Shown: positions 8,161 to 16,139 of the stretch, in pieces
Layout: each line of letters opens with the position of its first letter
Numbering within the stretch: position 1 is the first letter of the stretch
Source: CAYYMD01 sp964480425
GTDB lineage: Bacteria > Planctomycetota > Phycisphaerae > SM23-33
Reading direction: 5' to 3'
Length of the DNA: 38,273 bases
NCBI GenBank assembly: GCA_964480425.1
Contig: CAYZPY010000006.1
Location: 1-38,273 of the forward strand
Notes under the pieces: model-generated
Database searches by the model: none
What the model saw: only the letters and a program-made list of their open reading frames with translations
Told to the model about the DNA's origin: nothing
Translations under genes and position numbers: made by a program

Positions 8161-9339
8161 CTACCTTTCAGGCGGACCGAGTTGAGGCGGCCGAGGCGGC
8201 TTTGCAGCAGAACCCGGCTCCAGTTCCATCTTCAGCGACAGGAAATCCGACAGGTCCTTTACGGTTACGATACCCTTTAGCCGATCATCCCGGGCCACCA
8301 CCAGCATGCCGAGTCGGTTTTGGTTCATGCGGTCGAACGCCTCGGCCGCGCTGTTTTGAGGGGCGATGGAATTTTGCGGCGTCAGTTCTTCGGTGGCGTC
8401 GCCGACGGTGTGATTTTGCCACTGGTCGGGCGAGATGCCCTTCAGCCGATGTACGGTCACGCAGCCCACCAACTTGCCGTCGTCGACCACCGGCGCCATG
8501 GTCATGCGGTACTTGTATAAGTATTGCTCGACGAATTCCCCCAAGGGCATCCCGGGCGAGACGCCGGCGACATCTTCATTCACGAAGCGTTCGACTTTTT
8601 CGTCGCGCAGGAGCATGTGAATCCGCACCTGGCGGTAACTGTTCCTGGCCGCGCCGCGAATGAACAGACCGATAAGTATCTCCCACACACCGGACAGGGC
8701 GCCTGCGAAAATCAGGTTGAACGCCCCCAGTCCCACCAAGGCCCATCCGAACCCCTCGCCCACTCTCGATGCCGCTCGCGTGGCGCCCCGCAGGTCGCCC
8801 TTGAACTTCCACAAAGCCCCGCGCAGAATCCTTCCCCCGTCCAGCGGGAAGCCGGGAATGAGGTTGAATCCCGCCAGGGCGCCGTTGAGTATGCCCGCCC
8901 ACAGCAGCACGCCCGAGACCGGTTTGGGGGTCGCAAAATATCTGCACAGGTACGATACGCCGACAAGCATCCCGCCCAGCACTATGCTGGAGATGGGACC
9001 GGCAACGGCCATGAGAATTTCCGCCTTGGGGCTTGGCGGCTGGGACGACATCTCCGCCACGCCCCCGAAGAGGAACAGTGTTATGCCCTTCATGGGCAGC
9101 CCGTACCGTCGGGCGACCAGCGAGTGCGACAGTTCGTGGAACACGATAGATAAAAACAACCCAAACGCCCCGGCAAACCCCATCACCACGTGCAGGCCCC
9201 AATGCAGATGCGGATACCATCGCGGAAACACCCCCGCCGACAGCGACCAGGTCACCAGCGCCAGTATCACCAGCCAGGATATGTCTATCCTGACGGCAAA
9301 GCCGAATATCTTGAACAGCGTTATCGTCTTTGAAAACAT
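8161..9339 (-). CDS. M50-family site-2 protease with C-terminal CBS domain pair
   Basis: A 392-residue intramembrane zinc metalloprotease of the SpoIVFB/S2P class. Several membrane segments flank HELSH (68-72; zinc ligands H68 and H72, catalytic E69), and a second metal-ligand motif NLIPGFPLDGG (159-169, D167) lies in a later helix. Two CBS domains follow (about 255-375), which bind adenine nucleotides in related proteins and may gate activity. Such proteases release membrane-tethered regulators; the substrate is unknown. The ATG at 9339 is chosen over further upstream in-frame codons because AAAGGA precedes it and the first membrane segment starts directly after it. The stop lies five bases from the Fpg start codon, so the two genes are probably co-transcribed. 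Confidence 0.9.
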   Translation of the reverse strand: MFSKTITLFKIFGFAVRIDISWLVILALVTWSLSAGVFPRWYPHLHWGLHVVMGFAGAFGLFLSIVFHELSHSLVARRYGLPMKGITLFLFGGVAEMSSQPPSPKAEILMAVAGPISSIVLGGMLVGVSYLCRYFATPKPVSGVLLWAGILNGALAGFNLIPGFPLDGGRILRGALWKFKGDLRGATRAASRVGEGFGWALVGLGAFNLIFAGALSGVWEILIGLFIRGAARNSYRQVRIHMLLRDEKVERFVNEDVAGVSPGMPLGEFVEQYLYKYRMTMAPVVDDGKLVGCVTVHRLKGISPDQWQNHTVGDATEELTPQNSIAPQNSAAEAFDRMNQNRLGMLVVARDDRLKGIVTVKDLSDFLSLKMELEPGSAAKPPRPPQLGPPER

Positions 9340-9367
9340 GCGACGGTCCTTTCTGCAAAAGCAGCAG

Positions 9368-9398
9368 TTGACGAATAATTCACTAATATCATTATATG
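9368..9398 (+). promoter_or_regulatory. Weak candidate promoter for the secreted coiled-coil protein
   Basis: TTGACG (9368-9373) and TATATG (9393-9398) are spaced 19 bases apart in the AT-rich divergent gap of 186 bases between the M50 protease and the plus-strand secreted protein. The wide spacing makes this a weak call. Confidence 0.25.
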
Positions 9399-9525
9399 TA
9401 GACGGCGGTGGTCGGAAGCGCGTACGGCGTGCGCGTATAAGCAACTTATAGGGGGGAGTGATTTTTCCGATAATAATAATGCGCGGCCTCCGGCGTCGAG
9501 GTCGCCGCTAACACGAGGAAAAGCC

Positions 9526-10728
9526 ATGTATGCACACGCAGAAAAAAGAGTAAATCACCTGTGGATATATTTATTCATCGCACTTGCGGTGTTGCTCCTC
9601 AGCGCGCGAGTGGCCGGTGCCAACGGGCCTGTGGGCATAGTCTATTACCAGGCGACGTATTCCGACGGCCGGGTGCGGGACCTCAACGAGCCGCCCGACA
9701 CCAACGAGGGCATCCGGGGGGTTCTTCGGATAACGCGATACTCCAAGGGACTCAAGAGTTACGAGGTTTACACGACCGAGGGCCCGGCGGTCAGAAAAGT
9801 CAACACCGGCATCACGGACAAGGTACAGTTGCGCTGGAACGGGGAGGCGTGGGTCGCGCCGCACGAGCAGGCGTCCGGCGGCGACGACGACGCCCCGGCT
9901 TCGCGCCCGGACCCGGTGCGCCAGGAGATATCACGGATCGAGGCGGTCCTGAAGGGTATGAAGAACAAACTCCCGGCGGCGGACCACGCCGTCGCCCGGG
10001 CGCAGCGCGAAGTCGGATCCGCCGAGGACGAGAAAGCCAAGGCCGCCGCCGAGGCACGCCTCGAAAAGGCCAAGGCCCGACGCAAGGACCTGCTGGGCGC
10101 CATCGAGCAGTACGCCTCCGCGCTGCGCGCGCTGAAGTCTTTGCAGGACCAGCCCGCCGGGCGGGTCGAGACGCTCGACGAACCTCCCGGCGAAGAAACC
10201 GGGAACGACGAATCATCGCGCCCGAAGCACCTGCGGACGCTTCCGGGGCGGGTTTACGTTCACAAGCTGCCGGCGGCAAGGGGCCAGCGCAGGTACACGG
10301 TTTCGGCTCCGCACGCCGAGGCCGGTCGGTGCGGCGCGTTTTACTTTATGGTTTACGCCGACACCGACGGCGACGGCGCGCCGGACAAGATTGTTTCGTG
10401 CTCGCCGCCGGCGCAGGTGAATCGCCCGGGCCTCCGGAGCCGATGGTCGTTTTCCACGTCGCACCGGCAGGTTTACCTGGGAAGGTCGTTTGTCCATCCC
10501 GAAGCGTGCCAGTACGCCGCCGGCGCGCACGCGCGCGGGCACAGGGGGCGCAGAGGTCACAAAGGCGCCACAGGCGGAGGAACTACAGAAGTTTACGTTT
10601 CGCCGGCACTTGGCGTGCTGCCACACAAATGGCGCGGGGATTGGCCCTATTACAGCAACATTTACGTCCGCGTGGATCAGGGAAGCGACGAAAACGAATA
10701 CACCGGTCCCCAGATAATTATCCGCTGA
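9526..10728 (+). CDS. Secreted coiled-coil protein of unknown function
   Basis: I do not recognise the family. The 400-residue protein has an N-terminal signal-like hydrophobic segment (about 11-29) ending near AGA at 30-32. A first globular part (35-115) is followed by an Asp-rich linker and a long Ala/Lys/Glu helix (131-207) predicted to form a coiled coil. A C-terminal domain contains DTDGDGAPD (279-287), similar to Ca-binding DxDxDG loops of thrombospondin type-3-like repeats. A Lys/Gly/His-rich stretch precedes the final beta-like segment. GAGGAAA before the ATG supports the start. It stands alone, convergent with the end of the flagellar cluster, so a link to motility is not shown. Confidence 0.75.
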   Translation: MYAHAEKRVNHLWIYLFIALAVLLLSARVAGANGPVGIVYYQATYSDGRVRDLNEPPDTNEGIRGVLRITRYSKGLKSYEVYTTEGPAVRKVNTGITDKVQLRWNGEAWVAPHEQASGGDDDAPASRPDPVRQEISRIEAVLKGMKNKLPAADHAVARAQREVGSAEDEKAKAAAEARLEKAKARRKDLLGAIEQYASALRALKSLQDQPAGRVETLDEPPGEETGNDESSRPKHLRTLPGRVYVHKLPAARGQRRYTVSAPHAEAGRCGAFYFMVYADTDGDGAPDKIVSCSPPAQVNRPGLRSRWSFSTSHRQVYLGRSFVHPEACQYAAGAHARGHRGRRGHKGATGGGTTEVYVSPALGVLPHKWRGDWPYYSNIYVRVDQGSDENEYTGPQIIIR

Positions 10729-10833
10729 GACAAAACGCGTCGGCGCAGGAACGCCCCCGCGCGTGACGAGGGCATCTTGCCCGCGACACGGGTCCGGCCG
10801 GTTTTCATACACGTTCTAAGCCATTTGCCGCCA
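10729..10833. other. Convergent gap with weak stem structures
   Basis: This 105-base interval separates the secreted protein from fliS. It has a small hairpin GGGCA/TGCCC (10770-10782) and a CCGGCCGG palindrome followed by TTTT near 10795-10804. A weak plus-strand terminator is possible; nothing stronger is seen. Confidence 0.3.
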
Positions 10834-11190
10834 TCAGGTAATCGATTTCCACCCTTCGTAGAGGTCCTGGAGTAGACTGACGGACTCTTTGATCATTTGT
10901 GCGTCTTTTTGTATTTGCGCCTTTAGAAGGTGCCGCCTGAGGAATTCGTACAGCGACCTGAGGTTGGCGGCGATCTGCCCGCCGCGGTCCATGTCCAGCG
11001 CGACGTCGAGTTCGTCGATTATGTTTCCGGCCCTGGACATGCACTCGGCGAATTCGCCGTAATCGTGATTTTTCAGCGCCGCTTCGGCCGAGCTCAGCGA
11101 CCTTATCGCCCCTTCGTAGAGCATGACGATAATGACTCCGGGGCTCTGTGTGGTCACGGCGTTTTGTTTGTATTGTGCTATGGGGTCCAT
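10834..11190 (-). CDS. fliS: Flagellin export chaperone FliS
   Basis: It binds the disordered C-terminus of cytoplasmic flagellin, prevents premature polymerisation and aids export. The 118-residue helical protein begins MDPIAQYKQNAV, close to the standard FliS N-terminus, and has the SPGVIIVMLYEGAIRSL and FLRRHLLKAQIQKD segments of the family. The ATG at 11190 is preferred. A TTG at 11202, overlapping the fliD stop by four bases, would add four residues but has no ribosome site. It lies nine bases after fliD, consistent with a fliC-fliD-fliS filament block. Confidence 0.92.
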   Translation of the reverse strand: MDPIAQYKQNAVTTQSPGVIIVMLYEGAIRSLSSAEAALKNHDYGEFAECMSRAGNIIDELDVALDMDRGGQIAANLRSLYEFLRRHLLKAQIQKDAQMIKESVSLLQDLYEGWKSIT

Positions 11191-11198
11191 GGTTTCAC

Positions 11199-13253
11199 TC
11201 AAGAGTTAAAAGGGCCGTTGTTGTTGCCGCCCATTCCGCTCTGCTGGAGCAGGATGGCCACGGCGGATTGCATCGAATCCAGCTGCGCCAGGGCGTCTTC
11301 GAGTCGGGCGTATTTCTGCCGCAGAAACTTGGAGCGCTGCTCGACGCGTCTTTCCTGAACGTCGATGCTCTTGTCCAGCGATTCTATCCTGGCGTTGTAC
11401 TGGTCGAGTTTGAGTTGAATGGTTCCGTCATAGTCGTCGATGATGCCTTCGATTTCCTTGTTGATCCGTGTGCCAATTCCGTGCTTGACCCTGATCTGGG
11501 CCTGCTGGGTGTGTTCCGCACCGGCCTGTTCGGGGTCCTCGGTGACGGTGACCGATAGGTGTTCCTCTGGCGTATCTGCGCCGCCGTGGACGACGCCGTC
11601 GCTGACGGTCGCCTCGCGCCAGTCGCTTTCGCCCTGTCCCAGCGTTCTGAACCACGCGCCGGTGATTTCGCCGGCGACGTCGAAATCCACCTTCAGTTCG
11701 TACGTTCCGGCGGTGGTGTCTTCGCCGGCGACGTTGAACTGGACGTCGTCGGAATTGGTCACTCCCCGCCCCCGGGCGGCGAGGAGATCGAGTACGGCGA
11801 TGTAATCGTCCGATATGGCGTCATCGAACGTGGCCGAATCGAACGACAGTTGTCCGTAGCGGTCAATCTCTATGCCCAGGTCGGAGGCCAGCGTGTAAGT
11901 GTCGCTGCCGTACTGAAATCCGTCCACGGAGGTGGTGAACACGCTCCTGATTCCGTTCAGCAGGGTGTTGACCAGGATGTCGCCCTGGAATATGCCGCTG
12001 GTTTTGGTGTCCTCGTCGTATCCGGTGTCGTCGGCAATGAGCGTTGCGGCGCGGTTGTAGATTTCCACCAGGTTGCTGATGTCCTGCTTCAGGTCGCCGG
12101 TGGTCCGCGTCAGCGAGACGCTGGTGGTCCCGGTGGACTTGAGGTTCAGCGTCACGCCGGGTATGACGTCGGTTATGCTGTTTCCACTGCGGGTTATCCA
12201 GTCGCCGGCGGGGTATCCGTCCACGCAAACCTGCGAGTCCCCGGCGGCGCTGGTCTGGGTCCAGTTTGCGCCCGGGGCGAAGTCGGCCAGGGTGGTATCT
12301 GACTCTATGACTATGGAATAGTCGCTTCCGGTGTCCTGCCCGCGGAGCACCAGGTGGTATCGGTGGTCGGTGTCCACCTGATAATCGAGAATGCTCGCCT
12401 GGACGCCGGGATTGGCAGAGTCGTTGTTTATCAGGTCGCGCAGTTCGCCCAGTGTGGTGTCCTCGGTGGCGGTGAGCGTGCGCGTTACGCCGTTGTAGGT
12501 ATAGACGAAGCCGCCGGCGCCGACGATATAACCTTCCTCGTCGTCACCTGCGATGGTCCGGGTGAAGTTGTCTGTGCTGTCGAAATTGTTGATGGAGTCG
12601 TCGGCGGCGACGGCGAAGTCTTTGTCATCGCCGGCGGATTGCGCGGCCAGTTGCAGTTTGTATCCGTTGTCGGTTTCAACGGTGGATGCGGCGGTGTAGC
12701 CCGCGGCGGTGTTTATCTCGCTTACCAGTTCGTTAAGCGTGATGCCCGTGGCGTCGTAGGCCGAGAGGTCCACCGTCACCTGCGCCTCGTCGCCGAACTG
12801 GAATACGAACTTGTAATTCTCACCGGCGTTGTCGGATATGTTGTCCGCTGAGATGTACTCGCTGTCGGCGGTGGCGACCGTGTTGATGTGCGTCCAGGTC
12901 TCGGTGGGCGTGACGCCGTCGTGGACCTCGGTTTCTGCGGCGGCTAACTGGTTGACCACCACCTCGTGCGTACCGGGCGTTACTCCGGCGCCCGCAGAGG
13001 CGGACAGTATGTCCGAGTCTCCCACCGAGGCGCTCGCCGATCGAAGCGAATCCCGACCGCGCATCTGGCTGGCCAGTTCCTGCATCTGGACCAGTGTAGA
13101 CTGGATATTTTGAAGTGAATTTATCTTGTTCTGGTAAGAGGACTTCTGATTCTGCAGACGATTCAGGGGCACCCTTGCGACGTTGAGTTCCGCCTCGATA
13201 AGGGCGCCGGTGTCTATGTTGCTGTAAACGCCCGGTAATGCAAGATCGCTCAT
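11199..13253 (-). CDS. fliD: Flagellar filament cap protein FliD (HAP2)
   Basis: It forms the cap at the filament tip under which flagellin subunits fold. The 684-residue protein has the FliD_N region (LPGVYSNIDTGALIEAEL and a coiled segment to about 75) and the FliD_C coiled coil (about 590-675, with DKSIDVQERRVEQRSKFL). The middle is a series of beta-rich domains with repeated calls of the TTLGEL and TLADFAPG kind, typical of FliD D2/D3 insertions. It is longer than the roughly 470 residues of E. coli FliD. The ATG at 13253 has AGGAGAG upstream; the longer in-frame extension has no support. Confidence 0.95.
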   Translation of the reverse strand: MSDLALPGVYSNIDTGALIEAELNVARVPLNRLQNQKSSYQNKINSLQNIQSTLVQMQELASQMRGRDSLRSASASVGDSDILSASAGAGVTPGTHEVVVNQLAAAETEVHDGVTPTETWTHINTVATADSEYISADNISDNAGENYKFVFQFGDEAQVTVDLSAYDATGITLNELVSEINTAAGYTAASTVETDNGYKLQLAAQSAGDDKDFAVAADDSINNFDSTDNFTRTIAGDDEEGYIVGAGGFVYTYNGVTRTLTATEDTTLGELRDLINNDSANPGVQASILDYQVDTDHRYHLVLRGQDTGSDYSIVIESDTTLADFAPGANWTQTSAAGDSQVCVDGYPAGDWITRSGNSITDVIPGVTLNLKSTGTTSVSLTRTTGDLKQDISNLVEIYNRAATLIADDTGYDEDTKTSGIFQGDILVNTLLNGIRSVFTTSVDGFQYGSDTYTLASDLGIEIDRYGQLSFDSATFDDAISDDYIAVLDLLAARGRGVTNSDDVQFNVAGEDTTAGTYELKVDFDVAGEITGAWFRTLGQGESDWREATVSDGVVHGGADTPEEHLSVTVTEDPEQAGAEHTQQAQIRVKHGIGTRINKEIEGIIDDYDGTIQLKLDQYNARIESLDKSIDVQERRVEQRSKFLRQKYARLEDALAQLDSMQSAVAILLQQSGMGGNNNGPFNS

Positions 13254-13379
13254 TTCCGACTCTCCTGAGGCGCCCAACCGCTGGGCTCGCCTTGGGCGAG
13301 GCACTCGCCCGTCCGGACATTATTATCGTCGTCAACGGGGCGAACTTGAGACCTATTTGTCCAACCACGGAGGCGCAGG

Positions 13380-13448
13380 AAAAAAGAGAAGGGCGGTCCG
13401 CAAGTCGGAACTTGGGGCGGTTGGGCTAAGGGCGGACCACCCTTCTCT
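13380..13448 (-). terminator. fliC: Strong intrinsic terminator after flagellin
   Basis: Two 17-base arms (13385-13401 and 13432-13448) are complementary except for one G-U-type mismatch. The loop holds a second perfect hairpin, CAAGT/ACTTG around CGGA (13401-13414). On the minus strand the stem is followed by six T (13380-13385). It lies about 40 bases after the flagellin stop and before fliD, so flagellin can be a monocistronic, stable message and fliD may rely on read-through or its own promoter. Confidence 0.85.
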
Positions 13449-13488
13449 GCACGCTTGTTAAACTTCTAAGTATTTAGTTTTAACCGAT

Positions 13489-14706
13489 TTAGCGAGACAG
13501 CAGGCTCAGGGCCATCTGCGGGATGGCGTTTGCCTGGGCGAGCATGGAGATACCGGCCTGTGCCAGCACCTGGTTCCGCGTGAGCGTGGACATTTCTGTG
13601 GCTACGTCAACGTCGCTGACGCGGCTTTCGGCTATCTTGAGGTTTTCTGCCTGGATGTCCACGACGTTGGTGGCCTGCTCGAGTCGGTTCATGAGGTAAC
13701 CGAGCTTGGCACGGTATTCATCCTTTGCCTTGATGGCGTTCTGCACGGCGGTCAGTGCGCTGGTGGCGGAGTCCACGTCCGAGAGGTCGCCGCCGTCCGA
13801 ACCGTCGTTGTTCTGGAAGTGGCTGTCGGTGATCGTCTCGCCGCTCAGACCTGTGGCTGCGGCGCCCCAGGTGATTCCCGTGGTCTCGGTGACCGTAACG
13901 CCGGTGGTGTCGCCGAGGTTTCCGGTGACGGGCGCCTCGACCTTCAGGTGGTACTGGCCCGAGGTTCCGTCGTAGACGATGCTGGCGGCGTCGTACTCGT
14001 ACGAGGTCGCCTGCGACAGGGCGTTGATGGCGCTCTTGACCTGGAGAAGCGTCATGTCCGAGGTGACGTCGATTTCCATCGCCGTCTGGGTGGTTCCGTC
14101 GTCGAACGTGAACTCGATCGCGTCGCCGGTTCCGCCCGTCATGTACACGCCGGTCTTGCTGCTGGCGGCGGGACCTACGAAGTTCTCGCGTCCGCCGAGG
14201 TTCATCGTGGTGCCCGAAGTGGACAGGTCCGCCCCGTCTATGGTGATGGTCGAGGCGGTACCCAGGTGAATCTCGTAGGTCTGGGAGGAGTCGTTGAGCA
14301 GGTTGATCTCGTTAAACGAGGTGTTCTGAACGATTCGGTCCAGTTCGTTCTTCAGCGCGGTGAACTCGTCGTTCATCAATCCGCGCTGGTCGCTGGAGTA
14401 CGATTCGGTCGAGGCCTGCTCTGCCAGTTCCTCCATTCGCACCAGGATGTCGTTCATGGCAGCCAGTGCGCCTTCAGCCGTCTGCAGCATGGAAACGGCG
14501 TCTCTTGCGTTTCTGGATGCCTGTTGGAACTTGGCTACATCCGCGCGAATAAGTTCGCGGACGGCCAGACCGGCGGCGTCGTCCTTGGAACTGTTTATGC
14601 GCAGGCCGGAGGACAACCGCTCAACCGACTTGGACAGATTATCGTAACTCTTGCCCAGGTACCGCGCGGCGTTTTCCGCCATTAGGTTGTTCTTGATAGA
14701 TAACAT
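13489..14706 (-). CDS. fliC: Flagellin
   Basis: The filament subunit, exported through the flagellar apparatus. At 405 residues it has the conserved D0/D1 helices: N-terminal NLSKSVERLSSGLRINSSKDDAAGLAV and C-terminal region ending in NQVLAQAGISMLAQANAIPQ. The variable centre (about 150-320) is beta-rich and includes the flagellin IN-type TLLQVKSAINAL segment. The residue equivalent to Salmonella R90 in the RVREL motif is Glu (RMEEL, E92). A good AGGAG site precedes the ATG. It is flanked by a sigma-28-like promoter, a structured leader and a strong terminator. Only one flagellin gene is in the window. Confidence 0.96.
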   Translation of the reverse strand: MLSIKNNLMAENAARYLGKSYDNLSKSVERLSSGLRINSSKDDAAGLAVRELIRADVAKFQQASRNARDAVSMLQTAEGALAAMNDILVRMEELAEQASTESYSSDQRGLMNDEFTALKNELDRIVQNTSFNEINLLNDSSQTYEIHLGTASTITIDGADLSTSGTTMNLGGRENFVGPAASSKTGVYMTGGTGDAIEFTFDDGTTQTAMEIDVTSDMTLLQVKSAINALSQATSYEYDAASIVYDGTSGQYHLKVEAPVTGNLGDTTGVTVTETTGITWGAAATGLSGETITDSHFQNNDGSDGGDLSDVDSATSALTAVQNAIKAKDEYRAKLGYLMNRLEQATNVVDIQAENLKIAESRVSDVDVATEMSTLTRNQVLAQAGISMLAQANAIPQMALSLLSR

Positions 14707-14715
14707 GTTTTAGTC

Positions 14716-14718
14716 TCC
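14716..14718 (-). promoter_or_regulatory. fliC: Flagellin Shine-Dalgarno with GGA core
   Basis: The minus strand reads GCAGGAGAC about ten bases before the ATG. The GGA at 14716-14718 would be the second of two potential CsrA contacts, the first being in the hairpin loop at 14791-14798. Confidence 0.5.
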
Positions 14719-14747
14719 TGCAAAAAGGGCCCAAGATTTACCGCCCC

Positions 14748-14762
14748 CGCCCAACGTGGGCG
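14748..14762 (-). promoter_or_regulatory. Flagellin leader hairpin, ribosome-site proximal
   Basis: CGCCC and GGGCG form a perfect five-base-pair stem around a five-base loop in the flagellin 5' leader, about 30 bases before the ribosome site. Together with the larger upstream hairpin it may stabilise the message or affect translation. Confidence 0.45.
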
Positions 14763-14783
14763 ACGGCACGACTATACTGTAGG

Positions 14784-14805
14784 CCGGGACTTCCGTTTGT
14801 CCCGG
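14784..14805 (-). promoter_or_regulatory. Flagellin leader hairpin with GGA in the loop
   Basis: CCGGGAC pairs perfectly with GTCCCGG around an eight-base loop that reads AAACGGAA on the transcript. A GGA in a hairpin loop plus a GGA in the Shine-Dalgarno, 76 bases apart, is the arrangement by which CsrA represses flagellin translation in Bacillus. No csrA or fliW gene is in the window, so this is a hypothesis. Confidence 0.45.
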
Positions 14806-14828
14806 TCCGTTTCCTTTTCCAAACGGCA

Positions 14829-14855
14829 TTATCGAAGGGGACGAAGTTTACTTGA
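14829..14855 (-). promoter_or_regulatory. Sigma-28 (FliA)-like promoter for flagellin
   Basis: On the minus strand TCAA, 15 bases, then TTCGATAA matches the FliA consensus TAAA-N15-GCCGATAA with exact spacing, one mismatch in the -35 and two in the -10. It lies about 125 bases before the flagellin ATG, leaving a leader of roughly 110 bases. FliA is encoded in the same cluster. Confidence 0.6.
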
Positions 14856-14862
14856 GGGCTTT

Positions 14863-15077
14863 ACGATATTTCAGGTGCGTCTTTTACGCTTTGGGGGGGA
14901 AATCGGCGACCTGCGACGGGAATTTTTGGAGTGTAAGCGATTTATTTGCAATGACTAATGAGTATTGGTCGCGGAATATGAGTAATTTTGAGAAAATAGA
15001 TAAAATATTTTGTTTTTAGGATAATTTCGCCCGTTTTAAAGTGATGACACTACAATCGCTGGCGTCTTTTGGTGCAG
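14863..15077. other. AT-rich interval upstream of the flagellin promoter
   Basis: No gene is seen between the flagellin promoter and the end of the FlgM-like gene. The stretch 14930-15040 is markedly AT-rich compared with the surroundings, as is common upstream of strongly transcribed genes (UP-element-like or nucleoid-protein binding). No specific repeat is recognised. Confidence 0.4.
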
Positions 15078-15362
15078 TCACAGTCCCCTTTGGACAATTT
15101 TGCCGGCGGCATCGAGTGCGGCCTGGTAATCTTCGAGTTTTCCTTCCGCCAGCAGCCGCTTGGCCTCGGCGATCGCGCGTGCGTCGAGGTCGGGTGCCTC
15201 GGCGGCGCGCCGTATATACGGTGCGCTTTCGCTTCGGCTCACGCCCGATTTATCGGACCCGTCACGGGGCGAGATTTTACACGGCTTATAATCGCCGTTT
15301 GCTTCTCGGGGCTCGCGCTGCGGGTGATTGAATTCCACGTTGTCGGTTCCGCGTATTTCCAT
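15078..15362 (-). CDS. flgM: Putative FlgM-like anti-sigma-28 factor
   Basis: A 94-residue protein, polar and probably disordered in its first half. Its C-terminal half (about 55-94) has PDLDARAIAEAKRLLAEG and a following helix, resembling the FlgM pattern of a PDIR-V-x-R-x-x-I-x-x-G helix and a second helix that clamps sigma-28. In flagellar systems FlgM holds FliA inactive until it is exported on hook completion. Position directly upstream of flagellin and downstream of fliA supports this. The ATG at 15362 has GGGAG seven bases before it; a GTG at 15389 has none. The match is short, so the call is tentative. Confidence 0.5.
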   Translation of the reverse strand: MEIRGTDNVEFNHPQREPREANGDYKPCKISPRDGSDKSGVSRSESAPYIRRAAEAPDLDARAIAEAKRLLAEGKLEDYQAALDAAGKIVQRGL

Positions 15363-15491
15363 TTCAATGCTCCCAAGTTCCTCTTTCACTTGCCATTGTC
15401 GCAGGGGCGGGGGAGAACTTAAATTGTTTTAGGTTGTTATGCGAAATTTTTTTCATTGTCGCTTTAGCCGTCGATAAGAGTGGCACTGGTT

Positions 15492-16139
15492 TCATTTTTC
15501 CGCGGATTTGGTCGCTGCGCGCGGAAGCGTGGAGGCGACCTCGTAGGTGACGAACCTGATGAATATTTTAGGACTCAGCATGGCGACCTGCCAGTCCATG
15601 GGTTCGTACCCGCTTCGCATTCTGTGGTCGAAGTAGCATTGTATCCGTTTTTCGGTGTCCTTGTCGGATGTTTCCCACACGTGGTCCACCGCCCACAGGC
15701 ACCGCCCGCTTCGCAGGTCTATCATCCGCACGAACAGCCCGACCTGCATGTGCGGGTAAGGTCTGAAATTCCGCACCTGCCCCAGAATGATTCCGTCGCA
15801 GTTGAGCGCTTTTCGGATGCTGCTCATCTCCGAGATGGTCAATCCCTCCCCCCCGCGCAGCGGAAGGTCCCGCCAGAGCGGGCGCGATCTCTCAAGAAGG
15901 TCGACGTGAAACAGCCGACGGGACTGAAGCGACTTGTACAGTTCGATGCTCACCTGGCGCGAATAATGCACGGGCGTGTCGATCGGTTCGAGTTCGGCCA
16001 TGACCACCCTGTCGAGTTTGCGCAGCTGTGCGGGGTTGGGCAGGAGGCAGGTTATGTCGGGCTTTTGCGGCGGCTTGGGGCACCCGCACAGCACCGCAGA
16101 AAGCATCGCGGTGGCGGCGACGGCGTTACGTGCTTTCAT
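15492..16139 (-). CDS. Lipoprotein of unknown function in the flagellar cluster
   Basis: A 215-residue protein with an N-terminal signal (about 1-19) ending in the lipobox LCGC, so C20 is probably lipidated. The body has strand-helix alternation (VVMAELEP, VSIELYKSLQSRRLF, ILGQVRNFRPYP, VGLFVRMIDLRSGRCLWAVDHVW). This recalls the small alpha/beta fold of LpoB, CsgG and FlgO-type outer-membrane lipoproteins. It overlaps the upstream lipoprotein gene by 14 bases and so is co-translated with it. An attractive guess is an outer-membrane flagellar accessory ring component; this is inference from fold resemblance and location only. Confidence 0.7.
   Translation of the reverse strand: MKARNAVAATAMLSAVLCGCPKPPQKPDITCLLPNPAQLRKLDRVVMAELEPIDTPVHYSRQVSIELYKSLQSRRLFHVDLLERSRPLWRDLPLRGGEGLTISEMSSIRKALNCDGIILGQVRNFRPYPHMQVGLFVRMIDLRSGRCLWAVDHVWETSDKDTEKRIQCYFDHRMRSGYEPMDWQVAMLSPKIFIRFVTYEVASTLPRAATKSAEK

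Noticed and set aside
13819..14685. Plus-strand open frame across flagellin
   Set aside because: It is antisense to flagellin; its Gly/Val-rich translation is a codon-bias artefact.
15420..15480. Possible sigma-28 box upstream of the FlgM-like gene (TAAA followed by TTCGCATAA)
   Set aside because: The spacing is about three bases too long and the -10 match is poor.
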